The position numbers and the translations under genes were made by a program. From Acanthornis magna (lineage: Eukaryota > Chordata > Aves > Passeriformes > Acanthizidae): a stretch of 64,000 nt of DNA. The notes beneath the pieces are model-generated. The model did no database searches and was not told the DNA's origin. It saw nothing but the letters and a program-made list of their open reading frames with translations. Location: positions 1,612,001 through 1,676,000 of the forward strand of contig JAWUZG010000136.1 in assembly GCA_036785705.1 (NCBI GenBank), given 5' to 3'. Positions 1-11,252 of the stretch are shown here, piece by piece. Within the stretch, counting starts at the first letter, position 1. Each line of letters opens with the position of its first letter.

Positions 1-1613
1 CCTCGAGCCAGGGCTTAGTCAGAAGCCTCAGCCATTTGTCTTCATCTCTAACTTGCAAATGCAAGGAATAAAGCTTAAATACTGTAAAACTCGTTCTGAC
101 TCCAGCACAGCCACATTTTCTCTCTGAAATGTTGGATCTTTATACAAGCAGAAGAATCAGTGACATTTTGCTGTGTCACTAAATCCATGCAAGCAGAAGT
201 AACTTTTGCCAAAGTGAAGAATATGAAGTTGTTACACACAGTTAAGCTTTAAGGGTTATGCCAGAGCAATTCTTTGAGTCTTTCTAAATCCAGCTGAAGA
301 TGGCATCGAATTTATCTTCCTAGGTCTTATGCAGGAGGGTAAGACTAAAATATCAAATCTGTCTCTGAACCAAATCTCTATTTAGCAACCAATACTCTGT
401 CTATCTATACAAGGTGTTTTATGCACATATGTATGTGTATATATGTATATATATTTTCATTGAAGTCGGAGTTTTATGATTTATTTAACCATGCACAGAT
501 GGATTATATATCACAGGATATTGAACAAATGATTCAGCGTACATATTAATTTCCTGTATAGGTATTAATAGCTATAAACACAGATTAGATATTTTAAAAC
601 AAACTATTGTAGCTTCAGCAGTCACATCTCCTTGAAGAATTTAGGCTACAGTGATATAATTCGGTAACAGGAAGATTGTATTTGCTGCTACTTATTATGT
701 GTTGTCCCAGATAAATACTATTTTAAAGGTGGTTTATTTGTCGTTCCCCTTTAGAATATTCTGGCAGAAAAGCATTGAAGTTATTTGAGGAACTCTCTTT
801 ATGTGCTGTACGCCCAATATTTTTGCAAAAAACCAGCAAAATTTGGATTAACTGTATTTCAGAATTTCCTCTTATAGCTCTTGTTTTCCCAGTTATTGCA
901 CTGTTTGCGTGATTTTTGCTGTATCTTTAGAAAAAAAAAACCCTTTATATGTTTTCTTATACTTAGCTCTCGACATGCATTCATTATATTCACAGTGAAT
1001 ATAATTTTTCTGTGTGGGAATGGCATCAAGGAGAAGCAGAACAAGTGCAGTGAAGCCCTGGGAGATGAACACAGCCCACTGGGTGTTTCTCTCACGACAC
1101 GATTTGGTTCTCCCTCCCCTTCCTGCCCCCTCTCTCACCTTCCCTTCCTCTCTGCCCCTCAGAGCCCAGTCCTGTGGAGAGATCCCTGCACTCGGGGTCC
1201 CTGGGAGGATGGCAGATGTACATTCCCCACCTACAAACCCCCAGGGAAGTTTTTTAAGGATGCTGCAAAAGGTGTGGCTGTTCTTCAGAGCCGCACGAGG
1301 TTTGGAGGGCTGTGAGTGGTGTCAGATGCTGGGGTGATCTCCCAGCACTGCTGCTCGGGGCACAGAGAGATGTCGTTTCAAACCCTTAAAAACAATCCCA
1401 GACAAAGAATGTGTGTTCTTAGATCAGTGCAGAGAGAATTTTGAAATGTAGCATGTGAGAGAAACATATTCCTCCTTCTGTTGTCCATTTTCCGTGGAAG
1501 TTAGGCTGTGCCAGCATCCCCTCGTGCTGCTCTGATCCATGCAGAGGGTCTGTGTCAGCCGAAATTTGTGCTCTGATTTGTCCTTTGGAGGTACCTGCCT
1601 TTCCCAGTGCCTG
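1..1613. other. Unique AT-rich DNA, no gene recognised
   Basis: This stretch is AT-rich apart from a GC-richer island at about 1060-1340. No open frame resembles a known protein. It holds one short TA/TG-rich microsatellite (426-455) and one exon-like segment (1163-1311), which is discussed as a finding and not called a gene. No CR1 or LTR text was recognised. Confidence 0.6.
426..455. repeat. Short ATGT/AT microsatellite
   Basis: About 30 bases alternate ATGT and AT steps (CATATGTATGTG then TATATATGTATATATATT). It is an imperfect dinucleotide/tetranucleotide tract with no further structure. It may be length-polymorphic. Confidence 0.7.
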
Positions 1614-2010
1614 CATGGAGAGATAACATGGAGGGAAAATATGGAGAGATAATATGAAGGGAAAATATGGAGAGAGAACACGGAAAGATATAAAGGAGAG
1701 ATGATAGCATGCGGGGAGAACATGGAGAGCGAACATGGAGAGAGAACATGGAAAGGTATGATGGAGAGATGATGACATGGAGAGAGAATATGGAGAGAGA
1801 ACAAGGAAAAAAATAATGGAGAGATGATAACATGGAGAGAGAATATGGAGAGGGAACAAGGAAAAATATCACGGAGAGATGATAACATGGAGAGATAACA
1901 TGGGGAGATAATATGGAGAGATTGTAACATGGGGAGAGAACATGGAAAGAAAATATGGAGAGAGAACATGGAGAGATATCATGGAGAGATGATAACATGG
2001 AGAGAGAACA
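1614..2010. repeat. Purine-rich minisatellite, ~13-14 bp unit in a 55-bp higher-order repeat
   Basis: About 397 bp are built from variants of ACATGGAGAGAGA, so the plus strand is mostly A and G. Four or so basic units form a larger repeat. The marker GAGATGAT occurs at 1698, 1766, 1821, 1876 and 1986. The steps are 68, 55, 55 and 110, meaning 55, 2 x 55, or 55 plus one 13-bp unit. The GAGATTGT variant at 1918 is also offset by 13 from the 55-bp grid. Three overlapping minus-strand open frames (144-181 codons, rich in HVLSPCYHLS-like repeats) exist only because the unit lacks stops. I see no sign that they are genes. The array ends abruptly where CR1 text begins. Confidence 0.92.
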
Positions 2011-2165
2011 TTCCCTGTTGCCCCATCTGTGGAAGTGCTCAAGGCCAGGTGGGATGGAGCCATGAGCAGCTTGGTCAGGTGGGTGGAATCACTGTCCGTG
2101 GCAGGGGGTTGGAAACAGATGATCTTTAAGGTCCTTTCCAACCCAAACCATTTGATGGTTCTTTG
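2011..2165 (+). mobile_element. CR1 LINE 3' fragment (forward)
   Basis: The sequence runs TTGCCCCATCTGTGGAAGTG, CTCAAGGCCAGGTGGGATGG, AGCAGCTTGGTCAGGTGG, then GGCAGGGGGTTGGAAACAGA and AAGGTCCTTTCCAACCC, and ends TTTGATGGTTCTTTGAT. This is the order of the CR1 3' untranslated region and tail. CR1 elements are non-LTR retrotransposons that insert by target-primed reverse transcription and are usually 5' truncated. Here the 5' limit is the minisatellite. Confidence 0.9.
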
Positions 2166-5100
2166 ATAATTTATTTTAGCAAATCCAGAGGAATTTATTA
2201 GGAATATGATTGGATGGGATTTTTTTGTTGGTAAGTTAATTTCATTTGGTTGGGCTTAATGAGTATTACAGATGAGCTAAAACGAAAGTAATTTTGAGTC
2301 CAGACTGAAATGAAATAATTTTAAATATAATAAGTTTATAAAAGACTACAAAAATCCCCAATTGGCATAAAAATTAAAATAAATTTATATTAATAATTAA
2401 CAGTTAATTTTAAGAGGACGTTTAACATATGGAAAGTGGGAAAACAAAACTAATTTTAGTTGCAGGACCACAAAACAAATCAATCCTATTCAGTCCCCAA
2501 GTGGTTTAGTCACACCACTAGAAAATATTTTATTTACCTAGTCCAGATTCTGTGTCTGTATTTGTGGAGTTTCCTTCTCATTTATAACTGATTACTGCAG
2601 TTCTCAGAACTCCAATTTCACTCCATCTCTACACAGAAATAACTCCTAATGTCATATAACTATTTCTGGAATAGATGCACTTTGATTTAGCAAATGCGTT
2701 CATGTATCTTGCAGTCATGTAGTTGGGTAAGATGTGTTAGGTTTGCGTGTGAGACTTGGAAACTTTTGTTCTGTTCAGACACTCAAGGGTTTTGTCTGAG
2801 GTGGCAAAAATGTCACGCTTTGGCCTATTTGTAGTGAAGTATTCAGGAGTTTTCCAAGTGGTTCTCTACGGTGCAAAATCCCACTGGCAAGATCTGCAAG
2901 ACTGTGCGGACAAAAATAAAAGCTTTGGTGTACTTCAGGAATGATCTGGAAGGACCGTGATGAGAAAGTCATTATTTCTTTCTCCATTTTGATTTCTTTC
3001 TCTTGCTGAGCCTGCTGAAATAACCCCTCGTTATTTCTTACTGGGAGTGGAGATTTCCCCCATTGATGGTTTCAAATGGCCGCAAAATCTGGTGCTTCCC
3101 ATCGAGGAGCTGGAGGTTCTGCCTGGTTCTACATCCAGACTTCTCTTTTCCTGGAATTCAAACCCGGCTCAGCCCCTAAGCAGTGACAGAGGTTGCGTGA
3201 GAGTGGTGCCCGTGCTTGAGTCATTCAAAAATGTCACATTCACTCCGGGGTTTGAAACAGACATTTTCATAAAGATTACCCTTGGGATTGTTTGGTTGGA
3301 TTTGATTTATCAGTTCCTGATGCAGACGTTCAAATAAATAAAACATAGCCTGGTATTACTTAATGTAATTTCATACAATTGGTGAAAACTAATTTGATGA
3401 TCTTGTAGGGGGATTTCTTATTTCCCAAAAGAGCCGACAGATGACATCTATCTAATTTGCCAGTTAAAATTCGTACATGCAGGTTCTGTGAAAAAACTGA
3501 TTGGAGTTCACTTGACTATTGGATGTGATTCACATCAGTAAATACACCGACTGCATTAGTACTGCCTAAACTTTCTAACCACAAAATACATTTTGCCTCA
3601 TTTTATTTGTAGAAGAATGACACAATAATTCTGTGAATAATTAACTCTTCAATTTAGCAGCATTTATATCCTGGTATAATAATTAAAATGGCACTCTCTT
3701 ATTTAGATTACTTGAATGGAATAATAATTTCTCAGCCTAAGATATAACTAGATCTTTCTTTTTTAATCCCAATCTTCAGAAAATAGGATTATTTTATAAT
3801 CATATGTGGATTCTACACTTCTGTTCAGTCTTCACCTGGTTTAACCTACAATGTTAAAATATGGATACTTGAATACTCATGACTAAAATTCAAGGGCTGC
3901 ATTATTTAAATTGTTTTTTATGGAAGACACCTTTCCATTAGACTATTCATTGGAAAGCAGGAATTTTCATCAGTCTGCAAGTGAAGTTTAATTTCTTTCA
4001 GCATCTTGTGCTTGTTGGTGGCTGGCGGATAATGCAAAATATTGTACAGTAAGCAGTTATTTTATGCATGGCATCAAGGAAAGCTCCTTAGGAAATGTGG
4101 AGGATTTATAAATATATTCCCTAATACTTATCTATTCACCATTTAAAACCCTTAAGTCTAAAGACTTAAATATTTGCTTTCTCTTCCTAAATGCACTTTG
4201 ATCTGCTTACGGCTCTCAATACCTAATTGCTGTGCTGGTCCTACGCCCGACATTCCAGCAGAAAGTGTGGAATATCTGCTCAGGAATATCAGGCTGCAAG
4301 AGAGACACTTCCCTGTGCCCCCAGCCTGAAGGAGAAGGCTTTTCTTGGTAATCCTTTTGCTTCACCCATGTTTCTGTGCAGCATCTAAGCAGGGCAAAAT
4401 ACAGAAATGACACACATATGTCTTGTCTCCTCCGGTTTGGGAAATTTCCTTCCTTTTTCTCTGCCCATGAGTGCTCCTGTTCTCTGCCAAGCAGCAGAAC
4501 TGATACTTCACCTCTCCAAGTGCAAACCAAGAAGAGGATCTCTGCCAAGCCCAATCCATTATAAAACTTCAGCAGATCTGACACATATGGGTTGATGAAT
4601 CTTCTGATGTCTCCTACTCTCATTTCTCACAACAGCAACAGGAGATGATTGTCTCAGCCTCCCCAGTTTCAGCTCACACAACTATCAGCCTGCTCCAAAA
4701 TTGTGCAGTGGTGAAACTGATATTATACAGAGATTTATTGGGGAATTCTAAGTATATGAAGTAACTAAAAGGGCACCTAGAAGGTCTCGGCAGAGCAAGT
4801 AACCTGAACAAGCCCCTGTTCTGTGCTTCACCACACAAAACCCCAAATGAGAGTAGTGTTTTGTTATTTGCGACAGAGCTGTGTACAGATTTTATACAAG
4901 GACGAAGCACCATTGCAGATGGCAGGAATGCCCCGCGCTTGGTGACAATGGTAGGCAGACTGCTGGACTATAAAAGAATAGACCTACCTTGAGAAAATGC
5001 TTCTTCTGCATCAGTAATCTCAGTGCCCCTCGGTACAATTCAGAGCTAAGTAATAAAAAAGCTGTGGGGTACATTAATATTCTATGATGCCACAGAGTTC

Positions 5101-8100
5101 TTTTCCACATTCATGTATATTATATTTCTGCGTATATGTTTGCACAATTAAATAACTTATAATAGCACATTAAAGGAGAAAGAAAATTAAATATCTTGTT
5201 ATCCTTAGCTTCACTATATGAAAAACTGCATGGAAAAAATCTCATAACACCTAAGATATTAAATATTTTTATGAAGTTTTCTACACCTGGTCATCTGTTT
5301 TATGAAAGATATGAAATCTAGTGTGTACAACATCCAAACATCTGTAGTACATTAAAAGCACACCCACAGTAATGCATAATAAATTAGTACTTTTTGAGAA
5401 TGGTTCTTGTCTAGCAATTTGTACTGGAAGAACAATCTTGTGTTTGGAACAGTAGGACTGTGTCGATTTTTGACCTTACTGCGGATTTTGAGTATAATGA
5501 CAGATTCTTCTTTCCGTATCTCAATCCTCCCTATAAAATGGGAATAATAAAGTTAGTCTGTCTCCAAAAGGTTTTCTAAAATGCAGTCATAGAATACACA
5601 TATCCCATCAAGATGGTACAAACACACTCTCTTGATTCACTTGGTTCATTGCAATTTTTAATTAGTGGAAACTGCACTCAGTTTCCACATAATTTCTGAA
5701 TTATTTTGTCTTTTTAGAGAAGTTTTGAGCCTAAAGCTTTTACAGTAGCACAGTATATTTTTATAGGATTTCAAGAAAATAAACAGGTTTAACCTGGATT
5801 TAACTCCAACTTTGCACAGTAAAAGAAAAAATATTTTTATATGATCATGGCCAGTCTGAAAAAAAAGAAAAAATAATAAAGAAGATGCTTCTTCAAACAT
5901 TTATTTCTGTCCTAATTAATGCATAAAATTCCATGTTGAATTTCTTTTCAAGGCTGAACAAGCCTGAAGACTTTTCTTCTAGGACTGCTCTTACTTTCAA
6001 ACCTGACGTACCCCTTTTATGGCTTGTGCATTTTGTTATGTTGTTTTATAATTGCCATTAAAAACAAGGCAACTGCTGCTGGATTTTGTGCAAACCCAGA
6101 GACACCCACAAAATTTGCACTGAGGAATTCTCACCTAAATTAGAAAGATGATCAAAGTGTGAATAGAAGAGGGCTGGTCACGGTAAAGAGCAAAGGCTAA
6201 AGGTGTAAAAATGGCATTTATGGCAGAAAAATAACTTTAAGAAAGGGGTAAAAACATAAACTGAGCAGGATTCCCCAGGGACTAAGACAGGCATGGAGTG
6301 GCCTCAGTGAGAAAAGGACTGAGAACATGGGAGAAAGAAAAGTCAGCCAACACTGCATGTGCCACTCTGTAAAGGAATTACATATTTCCCTCCTTTTGTG
6401 CTAATTTTCCTACCAGGTGCAAGCTCTTTTTGCTCCTTCTCTTCATGTTTTTGTTCCCCTGTGACAATGCAGGAAGAGAAGGTGCCACAGAAGCTCTGTT
6501 TCCAGAGAAAGGCCCACGTTCCACAGGTTTGGGGCAGAAGAACCCAAAGACTGAACTTCAGTCTGTATTTCTCTCCTCCCACTGAACAATATCTATTTCA
6601 CTTGGTCCTGCTCCTCAGACGCCCCTCAGATTTAATTAATCTGCTGGAATTATTACTAAAAATTGCGACAAAAACACTTTGAGACAATATTATTGAATTC
6701 CGCCAGGTTGTTTGCACACACCATGCCTTCCTGCCCTAGCTGCAGCATGTGAAGAGAAGTGTTAGAGTAGGTGAAATTGTCCTTTATATCCCAGTGAAGC
6801 TGGCAGACCTGCTGGAAGTTGACATGGTGGGACCAAGGAGTAGTGTTGAACAGTAACTAGGAAGTTACTGGAAAGTTCAGAAAGAAAAACAAGAATTTAA
6901 TAGGAAAAAGTCAAGTTTTCCTCATCGTAATTATTGTATTTTCACTCTGGCACCAGCATAATTTTTAAAAAACCCACTAGCATGCCTGCTAGGATGCAGG
7001 CTCCCAAGAACAAGATTATTTGGCTATTGCTGTTCCTATAAATAACAAAATTAGAAGTTTGTGATAGCTAATCTCTTGCTGTTTCTGAGGGTTTGTTTTA
7101 TGATTTGGACCCAGTGGGGCTAATTTGGTGTGGTTTGCTGCCTGCCAAATAGCTGGAGCTGCATGGCGCCGAGACCCAGCTACCTGCAGAGCTTTTCCTG
7201 GCTGGAAAAAGCCAGCACAGCTCTGGAGCTCGTTCTGCGCAGGGTTTGTGACTTTGACCTTGGCTGGAGGCCTTTCCCAGACAGAGACCATTAAAGTCCC
7301 TGAATTACTTGGGTTTATTTCAACTGTGATGTCAGGCAAGACAAAGTTCCTAAAGCCCCTAAAATTCTACCTAGAGAATCCGAGCTTTAGGCAAAAACTC
7401 ATACCCCGAAGCCTTTTCTTACCTTCGAAGCTCAGCTGCTGCAAAATCCCATCCTAATTTGGAATCATCTAAACCTAACTGGGGAGCAGACTACCATGGA
7501 GCTGCTGTAGTTAAATGCCTGGTGAATTAAACTTCTTCTGTCTGTATCAAACTCAGTAATATTGTTCCCTGACCCTGCTTGTTGTAAATCTGTCTGTTCA
7601 GTTGTTTACAACTTTACAAGACTCAGTCTGGTTTTGAGCTAAAGCTTTATATTCTCGCTGACTTCTCTGTGCTGAATTTTTTTGTCACAGGTTTTGGAGA
7701 AGGAAGGGAAGCCACTGAAGTGTCTGCTCTTGCCCCCTACATCAAATACAAATGTAGACATGCTGATTTAGAGAAAACTATCACCTGAAAGCACCTTGAT
7801 AGGATTATAGCTTGAGGTTTGGAGATCAATGAATTAGGATGAGCATCCTGATAATGAGGAAGCAGGTGAGAAAAAGAAAAGATCTGGGATTGATTGATCC
7901 TAAAGTGCTGGTTCAGTTCTGAGACTCTCCGTTCTTTGATATTCAAGAAAAAACTCTGTATCTCTTCTGCAAAAATACTAAACTAAAGATGGAAAGAGTT
8001 TTTCTTTGAAGAGGCAAATGCAAATATGCCTAAAATATTATACAAATCTGTTTTGAAAGGGAGATCCAAAAAAAGCGCTCTTAATCACCCTCTACCTCTG

Positions 8101-8140
8101 TTCTCTTTCAACAAAATGAGGACAATATTATTTTTCACTA
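2166..8140. other. Unique AT-rich DNA, nothing recognised
   Basis: About 6 kb of AT-rich sequence. The open frames (up to about 135 codons, near 4216-4623) show no recognisable domain, signal peptide or codon pattern. No repeat family, RNA gene or promoter was recognised. GC-richer patches near 4.2-4.6 kb and 7.1-7.3 kb have no supported function. Confidence 0.55.
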
Positions 8141-8256
8141 CACCTCAGAATGACTGAGGTTGGAAGGGACCTCTGGAGGTCATCTGGTCCAATCACCGGC
8201 TCAAGAAGGACCACCTTAAAACATTTGTCCATGACCATGTCCAGATGGATTTAGTT
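8141..8256 (-). mobile_element. CR1 LINE 3' fragment (reverse)
   Basis: Read on the plus strand, it starts with CAGAATGACTGAGGTTGGAA, continues GGGACCTCTGGAGGTCATCT, then GGTCCAATC and GACCATGTCCAGATGG. This is the reverse complement of a CR1 3' end. It is a short, diverged copy of a subfamily with the GACCTCTGGAGGTCATCTGG motif. Confidence 0.85.
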
Positions 8257-10930
8257 TTCCACAGAGATATTTTGAAAATTAATTAATGTTTTTGGAGCAT
8301 TTGGTTACTATAGTAATAAGCACGGAAGAATTCAGGAGGAAATTGAGCACTACCCTCTCTGTGGAAAGAAACAGAAGAGAATTAACATGAATTTATGAAA
8401 TTAGAAAGTATATTATAATACACACTGGAGTCCATTGATTTTTGTGGGCTTGATTCTGTGACCATGATAAGTCTTTGGTGGAATTTATATGTGTTTGTTT
8501 TATAAATGCTCTAGTGGCCAAACTGACTAGTCCTAACTATAAAATATTTTCTTTATTATTTTAGAGCTTAAATAATCTTATATTTAGGCTTTGTAAGAAC
8601 GCTCGGGGTGCCTATGAATCAATAGCAGAAAATGATGTTCTGCTTTCCCTGCCATCTTGTCTTGAGTGTAGCATAAGTATTGGTCAAGTGCATCGGTAAA
8701 CACTGAATGCCTTTGCTGTTGTACGAACAACGTGAATCTCATAACCACTCCTGCTGTCTTATCTCAGATTTCAGCCACTTTGACTCCTTCTCTTTCTCCT
8801 CTTTTTGGCAGTATTTCTGTCAAAGCAGATGAACTTGGCCCTTAGTATGAGAATGGAAAGTGTTTAATTAGGACCAAAACAAGTGCTGTACCCTACTTCT
8901 CCTGTTTCCATAGCTTCTGTTCATTCAGTGCAAAAAAAAAATAATCCTCTCTCCTATTTTAGCAGTGTTCTGTGAATGAACAGAAGGGAAGTAATAACAC
9001 TTCCTAATCCCTCTTCATGTTAAAATGAGGAGTATAAAACCTGGACTTCTAGCACCTTGCCCTCTCTGATTTTGTTCTTGCTCGCTGCTTCTTGCCATAT
9101 TTCTCAATTTCCAAGTACAGATTTTTGCATCCCCACCTCCACTTTATCTGTTAAGGAAACACTGATCTGAATTCTGCTTCCTGAATCCTTACTCAGCTAC
9201 AACAGTTCTCTAACTCTAAAGAGATTGTTTTGTTGATTTTTTTCTTGTATCAGGCACATTTTGAGTTTGGGAGGTCACAGTGGTAGACTTCCTTTAACAT
9301 TTTGTCATGCAATGAAAAAGTTAAACCAAGGAAGACGGTATCCATCTCCATTTTGTCACAAGTTTGTTCCATTTGTCTGCATTTGCAGTGGTCTTTGCAG
9401 GAATATCTTGATGGATCAGGCAGGTGGGATGGAAGAAAAGAAAGAATTTCTTTTGAAATGTGGGGTTTTTTTGTGTCTCTTAAGGAACCGAGAGGCAAAG
9501 GCATTAGACAGTCCTGGCACATGAGGAGTGACACTTTAATGTGCAGGTGACACATATTCATTATCTCTTGGGTGGGATTGTCAGTTTTTTATAGACCCAG
9601 AGTATCCCCAGACTGCACTGAGGTTCCAATCTCAGCCATCACATCAGGGCAAGGCACAAGAATCTATTAAGGGGCTGATACTTTTCCTTCCCTTTGAACC
9701 AGCAGTGTCAGATGCATGGTTACTTAATGGGACCCCAAAATGAAGCAGAAAATTGAGTGGGTGTGGATCAGCCTACAGGTTTTTTTTTCTGGACATTGGG
9801 ACAGACAAAACAGGAAACTCAAGGTCACGTTTTCTTCATGCAGTATGAGGAACAGAATAATAAATCTCTGAGATTCCGAAAACTGTGGCTTTGGCTTCCA
9901 TTCAGCAGCCATCCATCTCGGAGATGTACAGTTCCCATCACCTCCATATCTGAATGTCTCGCATCCTTAATGTATTGAACCTCCCAGAAATCCTCAGAGG
10001 CAGAAAAAAACCATTATCCCTAGTTTAGAAACAGGGAATTAAGATATAGGACATGAGGTCTGAAAGTCACAGAGAAAGTCTGTTGGGGTGCAGAGAACTT
10101 GACTTGTGTTAAAAGTTGTAAGGCCAAACCCAAACCATCTTCCACTTACACTAAAGAAACATAAAACCCCTTCTAGGGTAAAGACTCAGTTGTGTTTTTA
10201 AACACTTGCTATAAAAATAAAAAAAGTGAGTTTAACTTCTAAATCATCGCACCTTTTCCTGGCAGCTGTATAAATATATTCTTGTTTTCTTGGCTTCAAA
10301 AACAGACCTGAAAAATCTTTCATCTTCTTTGAAGGGTTTTTTTTGTGTATATTATTTCAGAGCTTCTTCACAAATTATCTTTAACTGCTTGCCACTTCCA
10401 AAGCAGACAAAATCTTGATCACACAGAATGCAATCAAAATATTTTTCTTTTAATTTGGTAATCTGTCTTGAGACTGTATTCCGTCTCAATAGCATGTAAC
10501 AGTTTTTACATCATTCTAATCTCCTCTTCATTATACCCCATTATTTGGACACCCACGGAAATTACTATCAATTTATTATAGTCTTAGTAGTTACAGAGAT
10601 AAGGGAGTCAGCTGAGTTTAGCTGAGAAGGTTTAAAATTAAGTTCCTCATGTGATTTGAAGGTTGTGTGGAATTACCATGAGTCTTGTTTTACAAGATGG
10701 ACCCTCCAACCTGGGGATGGAGGCTCCTGTCCATGGGGATCTTAGTTTGATATTAATTGCTCCTTAATTCGGGGGTGAAGCCAGAGGAGTTTAAAACTGA
10801 TCAGGAATAATTAATGAAGACTGAGATTTTCTTCAGAATGTTGTTTTTGCTCAGATTCTACAGCGACCAGGGGGTCTGCAAGCTGACAATTGGGGGGATC
10901 AGAAAGATCAAAGCCTAATTCAGGAGCTGC
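8257..10930. other. Unique DNA, nothing recognised
   Basis: AT-rich sequence with scattered short A or T runs. Open frames are at most about 100 codons and unrecognised. Part of 10690-10930 could belong to the putative LTR that follows, but no boundary could be fixed. Confidence 0.5.
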
Positions 10931-11252
10931 TGTGGGGTCTGGGAGTCAACTGAGAGACAGGGAAGAGGGAGGATCAAGGGACAGTTACTGAATAAACCAT
11001 TTTATCCCTGCTGCAGGCGAGATCCATATGTTTGTGTGATCAAATCCAAATCCAGTCTGATTATCTACAAATTTTACATCATGTTCACAATTTGGACTCT
11101 ACATTCTCATCGCTTCCCCTCTGACAGTGCCTGGAAATTTGGCTGTTTTATGATTCTCCATCCCTGAGAACGCCCTCTATAAGAGGCGTGTCAATAAAGT
11201 CATTCATGCCAAGTATTTCTCTGTCTCTGTGTCCTAAATCTGGGGTTCCTAA
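10931..11252 (+). mobile_element. Putative retroviral LTR remnant
   Basis: A TATAA box (11178-11182) is followed after only about 10 bases by AATAAA (11193-11198), then by a TCTCTGTCTCTGTGTCC segment. In avian leukosis-type LTRs the polyadenylation signal also lies between the TATA box and the cap site, so this layout fits a class II avian LTR. A TGTGGGGTCTGGG start is possible at 10931. No convincing target-site duplication was found and the 3' end is uncertain, so this is an inference from signal order, not a family match. Confidence 0.35.

Noticed and set aside
1419..1998. Three overlapping minus-strand frames of 146-181 codons
   Set aside because: They run across the purine-rich minisatellite and encode only the repeat unit in different phases.
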